From JAWOHX01 sp046484975 (GTDB taxonomy: Bacteria; Bacillota; Clostridia; DUPQ01): DNA of 5,819 nucleotides. Shown here in pieces: positions 1 to 5,473 of this stretch; positions within the stretch are counted from its first letter, which is position 1, and the number at the start of each line of letters is the position of its first letter. The position numbers were made by a program, and so were the translations under genes. The notes below the pieces were generated by a model. The model was not told the origin of the DNA and made no database searches. It saw only the letters and a list, made by a program, of their open reading frames with translations. Where the stretch lies: NCBI GenBank assembly GCA_046484975.1, contig JAWOHX010000022.1, forward strand, positions 1-5,819, written 5' to 3'.

Positions 1-26
1 GCTCTACCAAGCTGAGCCACACCCCG
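1..26 (-). tRNA. tRNA-Pro, 5' part only (cut by window edge)
   Basis: Read on the minus strand, the sequence starts CGGGGTGTGGCTCAGC and continues TTGGTAGAGC. This is a tRNA 5' acceptor strand (CGGGGTG), the linker, and a complete D arm with GCTC/GAGC stem and a loop containing TTGGTA. A tRNA that begins with C and has a CGGGG acceptor strand is typical of bacterial tRNA-Pro. The anticodon lies outside the window, so the amino acid is inferred from the acceptor strand and the isoacceptor is unknown. A strong promoter lies just upstream on the same strand. Confidence 0.8.
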
Positions 27-37
27 ATGCTTGATAA

Positions 38-66
38 ATTATAGCATAGGTGTTTTACCATGTAAA
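38..66 (-). promoter_or_regulatory. Sigma-A type promoter of the tRNA-Pro gene
   Basis: On the minus strand, TTTACA (bases 66-61) and TATAAT (43-38) are separated by exactly 17 bp. The -10 is extended by TG (TGCTATAAT). Transcription would start near base 31, about 5 nt before the mature tRNA 5' end at base 26, which is normal for a tRNA promoter. Confidence 0.8.
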
Positions 67-91
67 GCCATATGAACTGAGAAAATATATG

Positions 92-120
92 TTTAATTTT
101 TCAAAAAAATATAATATAAT
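92..120 (+). promoter_or_regulatory. Promoter for the OB-fold gene and pgi
   Basis: TTTAAT (92-97) and a perfect TATAAT (115-120) are 17 bp apart in a very AT-rich stretch. A second overlapping TATAAT sits at 110-115 but has no fitting -35. The predicted start near base 127 gives a leader of about 54 nt before the ATG at 181. It is back to back with the tRNA-Pro promoter, and the two -35 elements are about 25 bp apart. No further promoter is visible before pgi, so this one probably serves both genes. Confidence 0.6.
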
Positions 121-180
121 GTTTTATGTATCATAACAGAGGACTAAATACACTACACCAATGAGCTGAAGGCGGCAAAA

Positions 181-834
181 ATGACTGATGATAACAATCT
201 GTTTGAGAACAACGAAGTCTATATAGCCGGAAAGATATCCGGACCTCCCATGTTGACTCATGAGATTTACGGGGAAAAATTCTATTGCTTTGACGTGAAT
301 GTCAGACGACTGAGCGATTCTTTTGACATCATTCCCGTTCTGATATCCGAGCGACTCGTCCATATTGAACAGCTGGTGATGGGAAAACTTTTGGAGGTGG
401 AGGGGCAGTTTCGCTCATATAACAGTTCGGAATCCGGGAAAAGCCACCTGATACTCAACCTTTTCGCAAGGGAAGCCCGATTCATCGATGATATTGAAAG
501 CATTGAGAACCACAACCGGGCATATTTCAATGGTTTTATCTGCAAGAAACCGAATTACAGGACAACTCCCTTTGGCAGGGAAATCACCGACCTGCTCCTG
601 GCTGTAAATCGTGCATACAAGAAGTCTGACTACATCCCTTGCATCTGCTGGGGACGAAACGCCAGGTATTGCGAGAGCCTTGCGGTTGGGACCAACATCA
701 GGATCTGGGGCAGGATACAGAGCAGGTTTTATCAAAAGGCGAATGACGATGGAAGCATGGAGAAAAAGATTGCATACGAGATTTCCATCAACCGTTTCGT
801 TGTCAATCACAGCCTGAAGCAGGAAGAGATCTGA
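181..834 (+). CDS. Tandem OB-fold, single-stranded-DNA-binding-like protein
   Basis: This 217-residue soluble protein has no signal peptide or membrane segment. It reads as two OB folds in tandem, roughly residues 10-97 and 112-208. Each half opens with a strand of the form V/A-Y-x-x-G-x-I and has a middle strand ending in an I-P-V/C motif. Each half also ends with a G-x-x-x-x-x-x-G-x-x-x-S strand (EVEGQFRSY and RIWGRIQSRF). The second half is closer to the SSB/PriB family, where a V-x-G-R-I-x-[ST]-R strand is typical. The acidic C-terminal tip of true SSB (DDDIPF type) is absent; the protein ends NHSLKQEEI. I infer single-stranded nucleic-acid binding, not the main replicative SSB. The ATG at 181 follows a GAAGGCGG ribosome site at a spacing of about 5 nt. 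Pgi follows after 20 bp in the same direction. The fold assignment is fairly secure, the function is not. Confidence 0.7.
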   Translation: MTDDNNLFENNEVYIAGKISGPPMLTHEIYGEKFYCFDVNVRRLSDSFDIIPVLISERLVHIEQLVMGKLLEVEGQFRSYNSSESGKSHLILNLFAREARFIDDIESIENHNRAYFNGFICKKPNYRTTPFGREITDLLLAVNRAYKKSDYIPCICWGRNARYCESLAVGTNIRIWGRIQSRFYQKANDDGSMEKKIAYEISINRFVVNHSLKQEEI

Positions 835-844
835 ATATCGCTTT

Positions 845-849
845 GGAGG
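845..849 (+). promoter_or_regulatory. Ribosome binding site that fixes the pgi start at GTG 855
   Basis: A perfect GGAGG lies 5 nt before GTG at 855. The reading frame is also open from a TTG at 843, but that codon overlaps the Shine-Dalgarno sequence and has none of its own. The first residues after the GTG (KHITLD) match where this enzyme family normally begins. Confidence 0.8.
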
Positions 850-854
850 CATCA

Positions 855-2129
855 GTGAAACATATAACGCTGGACAGTCGTTATTGCAGGGATTTCTACG
901 GGATGGATGAATATGACGCGATGAACAGGATCGCCATCGAATCCCTTTTCCTTTTGGAAAACAAAAGAGGAGAGGGCAGTGATTTCCTGGGCTGGCACGA
1001 CCCTTGCTCGAAAAACGGTGAAATGTCCAGGATCCTGGAGTGCGCGGAACGGATCAGGATGGATTCCGATGTGTTGATCGTGATCGGGATCGGGGGATCC
1101 TACCTTGGTGCGAAAGCGGTCATTGAAGCCTTGCAGAAGAGAAAAGACAGGGGAAAAATGACGGAGGTTCTTTTCATCGGCAACAACATCAGCGGCGCAT
1201 ATACCAGGGAATTGATGAACTATATCCGGGAACGGGACGTTTGCATCAATGTCATCTCCAAATCAGGGACCACGACAGAACCAGCCATTACCTTCAGGAT
1301 GCTCAGAAAAGTGATGGAGGAGAAGTATAAAGGGGATGCTAAAAACAGGATATACGCCACTACAGACCCAAACAAAGGCATTCTGAGAAGGATTGCCTTG
1401 GCTGAGGGGTATACTGTCTTTGAGATACCTGATGACATCGGAGGAAGATACAGCATGTTCACACCGGCCGGCCTTCTTCCCGTCGCCGTTGCAGGCCTGG
1501 ATATCCACGCATTTCAAAAGGGCGCTTGCCGTGCATACGTGGAATGCCTCGGCAACAAGGAAAGTTTCGCCATGGAATACGCAACCATACGGAACACCCT
1601 GTTCAAAAAAGGAAAGACCATTGAGATCATGGCAAACTACCATCCACAGCTGGTCTTCCTTACGGAATGGTGGAAACAGCTTTTTGGGGAAAGCGAAGGA
1701 AAATGCAACACTGGAATTTTCCCCGCAGGTGTAACCATGACGACGGATCTGCACTCCATGGGGCAGTACATCCAGGAAGGCATGAGGAACTTGCTTGAGA
1801 CTGTGATTCATGTTGAGGACATGTATGATGACATTGAGATACCCTATATCGACCATGACGAGGACGGACTGAACTACCTTGCGGGAAAAACCATGAATTA
1901 CGTGAATACAAAGGCCATGGAAGCCACCTTGCAGGCCCATACATCAGGAGGGGTGCCCAACATTCTCGTCCGTGTGCCGCAAATGAACGAGGAATACCTG
2001 GGGATGCTGATGTACTATCTGATGAAATCATGCGGGATCAGTGGCTATACCCTGGGGGTCAATCCCTTCGACCAGCCCGGTGTGGAGGAATACAAGAAGA
2101 ACATGTTCAGGCTGTTGGGGAAGACTTAA
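855..2129 (+). CDS. pgi: Glucose-6-phosphate isomerase
   Basis: It interconverts glucose-6-phosphate and fructose-6-phosphate in the cytoplasm, for glycolysis and gluconeogenesis. The 424-residue product belongs to the short Bacillus/Clostridium type. The first sugar-isomerase domain shows VIGIGGSYLGA (G78-G81) and the phosphate-binding SKSGTTTEP (135-143). The PGI signature with GGRYS follows near residue 193, and the second signature (NPFDQPGVEEYK) ends at K414. By my recollection of the Bacillus subtilis enzyme, the catalytic residues correspond to E279 (in FGESEGK), H300 (in TDLHSMGQ) and K414. The E-to-H spacing (21) and E-to-K spacing (135) agree with it. The start is GTG, chosen by the GGAGG at 845-849. 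The protein stops about ten residues after K414 (LLGKT), about 20 residues earlier than the Bacillus enzyme, so the C-terminal helix is short. It lies 20 bp behind the OB-fold gene and probably shares its promoter. Confidence 0.96.
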   Translation: MKHITLDSRYCRDFYGMDEYDAMNRIAIESLFLLENKRGEGSDFLGWHDPCSKNGEMSRILECAERIRMDSDVLIVIGIGGSYLGAKAVIEALQKRKDRGKMTEVLFIGNNISGAYTRELMNYIRERDVCINVISKSGTTTEPAITFRMLRKVMEEKYKGDAKNRIYATTDPNKGILRRIALAEGYTVFEIPDDIGGRYSMFTPAGLLPVAVAGLDIHAFQKGACRAYVECLGNKESFAMEYATIRNTLFKKGKTIEIMANYHPQLVFLTEWWKQLFGESEGKCNTGIFPAGVTMTTDLHSMGQYIQEGMRNLLETVIHVEDMYDDIEIPYIDHDEDGLNYLAGKTMNYVNTKAMEATLQAHTSGGVPNILVRVPQMNEEYLGMLMYYLMKSCGISGYTLGVNPFDQPGVEEYKKNMFRLLGKT

Positions 2130-2132
2130 GGT

Positions 2133-2591
2133 CTAATAACCGAGAAGATAAGGAAAAAGGACGCTCATCCCGGTGATGGCCACGGCGGAAAGGAATCCGC
2201 CGGCAAGGATGTACAGGAAAGCCTTTTTCTTGTCCATCTCCAGGAATGCGGCAATTGCACTGCCTGTCCAGAGCCCGGTGGTGGGCAATGGCAGAGCTAC
2301 AAAGAAGATCAACCCCCATTTTTCCAGTTTCTGTACTTTTACCGATCCTTTGTTCACTTTCCTGTGGACATATTCATAGAACCAGCGGAAAGGCTTCAGC
2401 TTTTCCAGCCATTTGAATATGTGGGTAAAGAAAAAAAGGATGAAGGGAACGGGAAGAAGGCTTCCGAGGAAAGAAACGGCGAACACGAAAAAGGGATTCA
2501 TCTGAAAAATGATGATGCCCAAAGGAATAGCGGCCCTTTGCTCGAGAAGAGGCGTGGCCGAAAGCAGAATGATATAGAGAATTTTTATCAT
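2133..2591 (-). CDS. COG2426-type small multidrug export membrane protein
   Basis: This 152-residue hydrophobic protein has about four membrane segments, roughly residues 4-29, 33-62, 92-117 and 122-150. A basic, amphipathic loop (residues 63-91, rich in K, R, W, Y) lies in the middle. Two motifs typical of the family (Pfam Sm_multidrug_ex) are visible: TPLLEQRAAIP at 13-23, with E17 and R19, and LPLPTTGLWTGSAIA at 100-114. The family is named for export but its substrate is not established. The proline- and glycine-rich, probably re-entrant motifs recall DedA/VTT proteins. The frame is open far upstream of this start. ATG at 2591 is chosen because AAAGGGG precedes it by 7 nt, an extended -10 promoter lies just beyond, and the residues upstream in that frame are antisense to the rhamnosidase gene. 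It converges on pgi, with only 3 bp between the stop codons. Confidence 0.85.
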   Translation of the reverse strand: MIKILYIILLSATPLLEQRAAIPLGIIIFQMNPFFVFAVSFLGSLLPVPFILFFFTHIFKWLEKLKPFRWFYEYVHRKVNKGSVKVQKLEKWGLIFFVALPLPTTGLWTGSAIAAFLEMDKKKAFLYILAGGFLSAVAITGMSVLFPYLLGY

Positions 2592-2621
2592 TGAGGATCC
2601 CCTTTGTTGCTGTTCCACGTC

Positions 2622-2630
2622 ATTATAGCA
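2622..2630 (-). promoter_or_regulatory. Extended -10 promoter of the COG2426-type gene
   Basis: On the minus strand the sequence reads TGCTATAAT, a perfect -10 with the TG extension. The hexamer 17 bp further upstream (TGCATC, bases 2650-2645) is a poor -35, so the promoter would depend on the extended -10 or on an activator. Transcription would begin near base 2615, giving a leader of about 24 nt with the AAAGGGG ribosome site. Confidence 0.6.
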
Positions 2631-2643
2631 TACACTCCTTGCC

Positions 2644-2653
2644 GGATGCATCC
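2644..2653. repeat. Perfect 10-bp palindrome in the divergent promoter region
   Basis: GGATGCATCC is its own reverse complement. It sits in the 102-bp gap between the divergent starts of the membrane-protein and rhamnosidase genes, over the place where the -35 of the minus-strand promoter would be. It could be an operator half, but a 10-bp palindrome is short and no second copy is seen nearby. A weak plus-strand promoter candidate (TTGCCG at 2639-2644, TATTTT at 2663-2668, 18-bp spacer) overlaps it. This is the only possible promoter I see for the rhamnosidase gene and it is poor. Confidence 0.3.
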
Positions 2654-2693
2654 ATTCCGACGTATTTTCATGAAGAAAGAAGGCTTGCCCGTC

Positions 2694-5204
2694 ATGTTGA
2701 AGAACCTCAGATGCGAGTACATGGAGAATCCCCTCGGGATGGACAACCCGTGCCCTGTTTTTTCCTGGGTACTGGAGACCGGGGAGATGGAGATTCAAAG
2801 GAACCACCAGATCGTTGTTGAGGACATGTGGGGTGTCTGTTGGGATTCTGGCAACCTCGAAGGAAACAGGTCCACAGGGATCGTATATGGCGGGGAACCG
2901 CTGAAAAGCAACACATTCTATACCTGGACGGTCCGGGTGACCACGGACAAGAAAGTACATGAAAGCAGCTCCAACCATTTCATCACCGGGTATATGGATC
3001 CCGGTGATGTGCGCGGTCAATGGATCACCCATCCGGGTGGAAGCGAGAACCCGGTGTTTTTCAGGGAGATCGCCATTCACGGGGAGATCCGTCATGCCTT
3101 TGTCATCATATCAGGGCTGGGTTATTATCACCTGGAGATCAACCATGTGAAAGGACACGATACCGTTCTGGTGCCAGGGTGGACGGATTACTCACAGAGG
3201 TCCTTCAGTCGGCTTGCCTATCCATATCAGGACAACAGCGCAAAGAGGGTCCTCTACAACTGCTACCGAATTGAGAGCCTGTTGAAGCAGGGAAGCAACC
3301 TTGTGAGCGTGGAGTTGGGGAATGGTTGGTTCAACCAATACAGGAGGGCAGCGGAAGGGGACATGGTTTACGGAAAGCCGGTCCTGTTCATGGAGGTCCA
3401 TGTTTGCTATGCGGACGGCAGCAAGGAGGTCATCGTATCAGACGAGTCATTTTACTGCACGGAAGGCGGACTGAAGGAAAACAACATCTTTTACGGGGAG
3501 ACCAGGGACGACAGGTCAGAACCGGATTATTCATGTACCGTGAAAGCCGTGCCCTACGGGGGAACATTGGGAGCGCTGGAGGGCCAGGCGGGATGTTTTG
3601 ACAGGGTGGTCCATACATCCTCCCCGGTGGAATTGCATGACGGCATCCATGATGCAGGAAAAAACATGACTGGATGGGTCAGTGTCCTGGCCAGGGGAAA
3701 ACGGGGTGATTCCATGCGCATCACCTATTTCGATGCCCTGACCCAGGATGGGTCACCGGATTTTGGCCCTGCGGGAGGAGATTTGCAGATACAAAGGGAC
3801 GAGTATGTCTTTGGCGACCGGGAGGAAGTATGCTATAGTCCCAGATTCACATGGCATGGGTTCAGGTATTTCACTTTAGACGCGGATACGGGCATCGAGA
3901 TCCTGGGACTCGACGTGGAACAGGTCAACTGCGACATTGCCCGGACCGGATTCATCAAGACGGGGCATGGGGTTGCCGACTGGCTTTTTCAGGCCTTCAA
4001 CAATTCCTATCTATCCAATCTCCACGGAGGAGTCCCAAGCGACTGTCCACACAGGGAAAGACTGGGGTACACCGGGGACGGACAGGTCGTTTGTGATACA
4101 GGGCTGTGGTCCACGGACAGCATCCCCTTGTATATGAAATGGATGAGGGACATCATCCTGAGCCAGAACAGGGATACAGGATATATCCCTCATACGGTTC
4201 CCTTTTATGGCGGCGGTGGCGGATATGGGTGGGGAAGCGCCGTGGCAGTCGTCCCCTGGACACTGTACAAGCATACGAGGGACATCCGTGTGCTCGCATC
4301 CAGTCATGAAGCCATAAGGAAATGGATTGACTACATGGACAATCATTCAGACAGCCATATCCTCACGAAGGAGGAGGAAGGCAGCTGGTGCCTGGGGGAC
4401 TGGTGCATTCCGGTGGGTGGATATGATGTGCAGGAGGTGGATCTTGAGAGAATATCCAAGGCGCTTGACCCTAGGCTTGTCAATACCTGCTTTTTCTATC
4501 ATTGCACGGACATTTATTGCCGGATGACGGATATCCTGGGCATACCAAACAAGCATTACAGGGCATTGGGAAGAAAAATCCTGAAGGCCTTCCATAAGGT
4601 GTTCTTTGACGAGGGGCAGGGCCATTACGGCGGTGGATGGCATGGATCGGACATTCTCCCCCTGTATCTTGGGATGACTCCGGAAGGATGCAGGATGAAA
4701 GCAGGCAGGCAACTGGCAAGGAACATACACAGAAATGGGTTCAGGATGGATACCGGTATTTTCGGAACGGCCTGGTTGTTCGATGTGCTTAGTGACATCG
4801 GCCTGGATGACATGATCATTGGGATTCTGGACAACAGGGAGTATCCTTCCTTCGGCTACATGATGGAAAAGGGTGCGACCACCCTCTGGGAGACATGGGA
4901 TGGGAAGGCCTCCCTGAATCATCCCATGTTTGGAGCGGCCTGCGGCTTCTTTTTCAACAAGCTGCTTGGCCTTGAGGTCCTTGGGGACAACCGGCTGGTC
5001 TTCCGCCCGGTGTTCCTGAAAGGACTTGATTGCTTCCATGCCGGATGCGAGGTCATATATGGCAGGGTGGAAATGCACTGGAGGCGTGAAAAGGACGGAA
5101 TCCATGCACGGATCACCATCCCCTCCAACACGGAAGGCCTGCTTGTCCACAGGAACATGAATGTTACATTGAAAAACTTGACAAATGAGGTGCATATTCA
5201 ATAG
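2694..5204 (+). CDS. Alpha-L-rhamnosidase, glycoside hydrolase family 78
   Basis: It hydrolyses terminal alpha-L-rhamnose from glycosides or oligosaccharides with inversion. In order, the domains are: an Ig-like domain (about 1-97, opening NLRCEYMENPLGMD), the N-terminal rhamnosidase beta domain (about 118-300), a concanavalin-like beta domain (about 325-420), the (alpha/alpha)6 catalytic barrel (about 420-755) and a C-terminal beta sandwich (to 836). The GH78 acidic motif DCPHRERLGYTGD carries D450, E455 and D462; E455 is the expected general acid. E733 in TTLWETWDG is the expected general base. The spacings match GH78 enzymes as I recall them. No signal peptide or anchor is seen, so the enzyme should be intracellular and act on imported substrates. 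The start is uncertain: ATG 2694 begins the conserved domain and has GAAGG 10 nt before it; ATG 2670 is in frame but lacks a ribosome site. No transporter, regulator or rhamnose catabolic gene is in view. The preferred substrate cannot be read from the sequence. Confidence 0.93.
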   Translation: MLKNLRCEYMENPLGMDNPCPVFSWVLETGEMEIQRNHQIVVEDMWGVCWDSGNLEGNRSTGIVYGGEPLKSNTFYTWTVRVTTDKKVHESSSNHFITGYMDPGDVRGQWITHPGGSENPVFFREIAIHGEIRHAFVIISGLGYYHLEINHVKGHDTVLVPGWTDYSQRSFSRLAYPYQDNSAKRVLYNCYRIESLLKQGSNLVSVELGNGWFNQYRRAAEGDMVYGKPVLFMEVHVCYADGSKEVIVSDESFYCTEGGLKENNIFYGETRDDRSEPDYSCTVKAVPYGGTLGALEGQAGCFDRVVHTSSPVELHDGIHDAGKNMTGWVSVLARGKRGDSMRITYFDALTQDGSPDFGPAGGDLQIQRDEYVFGDREEVCYSPRFTWHGFRYFTLDADTGIEILGLDVEQVNCDIARTGFIKTGHGVADWLFQAFNNSYLSNLHGGVPSDCPHRERLGYTGDGQVVCDTGLWSTDSIPLYMKWMRDIILSQNRDTGYIPHTVPFYGGGGGYGWGSAVAVVPWTLYKHTRDIRVLASSHEAIRKWIDYMDNHSDSHILTKEEEGSWCLGDWCIPVGGYDVQEVDLERISKALDPRLVNTCFFYHCTDIYCRMTDILGIPNKHYRALGRKILKAFHKVFFDEGQGHYGGGWHGSDILPLYLGMTPEGCRMKAGRQLARNIHRNGFRMDTGIFGTAWLFDVLSDIGLDDMIIGILDNREYPSFGYMMEKGATTLWETWDGKASLNHPMFGAACGFFFNKLLGLEVLGDNRLVFRPVFLKGLDCFHAGCEVIYGRVEMHWRREKDGIHARITIPSNTEGLLVHRNMNVTLKNLTNEVHIQ

Positions 5205-5207
5205 AAT
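5178..5207 (+). promoter_or_regulatory. Promoter of hisS, embedded in the end of the rhamnosidase gene
   Basis: A perfect TTGACA (5178-5183) and TAGAAT (5202-5207, five of six matches) are 18 bp apart. The TAG stop codon of the rhamnosidase gene forms the first half of the -10. Transcription would start near base 5214, just before the T-box leader. Confidence 0.75.
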
Positions 5208-5387
5208 ATATGCAATGGCTGTGACGGAGAGCTTATCACGGAAGCGCGATGACAGGGAGGGACACCCAGACTGAAAGTGTCCCGGAGATGCCCGTGACCA
5301 AGTGACACTACCTGAGCCGGCATCCTGAAATCATAATAGGGCTGCCCGTAACCGGCGTTAACGGATAAAGTGGACACACATGTCAAT

Positions 5388-5418
5388 AAGGGTGGCACCG
5401 CGGGAAAACCCGTCCCTT
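5388..5418 (+). promoter_or_regulatory. T-box antiterminator
   Basis: AAGGG (5388-5392) pairs with CCCTT (5414-5418). The 7-nt bulge UGGCACC (5393-5399) follows, and then CGGG (5401-5404) pairs with CCCG (5409-5412) around an AAAA loop. This is the textbook antiterminator. The first four bulge bases, UGGC, pair with the NCCA end of an uncharged tRNA and ask for G at the discriminator position. The 3' strand (5409-5418) is shared with the terminator, so the two structures exclude each other. Confidence 0.9.
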
Positions 5419-5452
5419 GCAGTATAATCAATCTGTAAGCGACGGTTTTTTT
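5410..5452 (+). terminator. Intrinsic terminator of the hisS T-box
   Basis: CCGTC (5410-5414) pairs with GACGG (5441-5445). After one C/C mismatch, CTTGCAG (5416-5422) pairs with CTGTAAG (5433-5439, one G-U pair), leaving a 10-nt loop. Seven T follow at 5446-5452. Its 5' strand overlaps the antiterminator. It would also stop transcripts reading through from the rhamnosidase gene, which has no terminator of its own. Confidence 0.88.
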
Positions 5453-5473
5453 ATAAAGAGGGAGATGAGTCTT

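Larger units (their letters stand above)
5214..5452 (+). promoter_or_regulatory. T-box riboswitch leader of hisS (probably Asp-specific)
   Basis: A T-box reads the charging state of a tRNA: uncharged tRNA stabilises the antiterminator and lets RNA polymerase continue into the synthetase gene. Stem I has a K-turn strand GGAGAGC at 5226-5232, facing CTGAGC at 5312-5317. Above the specifier loop is helix TCACGG (5236-5241) with CCGTGA (5292-5297). An AG-type bulge AGGGAG (5254-5259) follows, then a perfect 7-bp apical hairpin GGGACAC/GTGTCCC (5259-5265 with 5277-5283) around an 11-nt loop. The specifier loop right strand contains AAGTGACACTACC (5300-5312). The triplet GAC at 5304-5306 is followed by A as in the consensus; an overlapping CAC is at 5306-5308. 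Stem III is CCGTAAC/GTTAACGG (5346-5352 with 5357-5364, one bulged A). The conserved T-box AAGGGTGGCACCGCGG is at 5388-5403. The 5318-5345 part (stem II region) I could not fold with confidence. Confidence 0.93.

Noticed and set aside
843..854. TTG at 843 as the pgi start
   Set aside because: It overlaps the GGAGG that serves GTG 855, has no ribosome site of its own, and adds residues not expected in the family.
1263..1940. Minus-strand open frame of 225 codons inside pgi
   Set aside because: It is antisense to conserved Pgi motifs and shows no recognisable protein features.
2122..2134. AGAC/GTCT inverted repeat over both stop codons, as a possible bidirectional terminator
   Set aside because: The stem is only 4 bp with a 5-nt loop and there is no T tract on either side.
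2592..3095. Open frame extending the membrane-protein gene upstream by about 168 residues on the minus strand
   Set aside because: It is antisense to the rhamnosidase N-terminal region and has no family resemblance. The ATG at 2591 has its own ribosome site and promoter, and the family is about 150 residues long.
4347..5201. Long minus-strand open frame inside the rhamnosidase gene
   Set aside because: The plus strand encodes a clear GH78 catalytic region here. The antisense translation is rich in H, P and C with no domain pattern, and has no convincing ribosome site.
5306..5308. CAC as the His specifier of the T-box
   Set aside because: It is possible but less favoured: it is followed by U instead of a purine, and the UGGC bulge does not match C73 of tRNA-His.
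5423..5428. TATAAT in front of hisS, a possible internal promoter -10
   Set aside because: It is in the loop of the T-box terminator and no -35-like hexamer lies 16-18 bp upstream (that stretch is the antiterminator).
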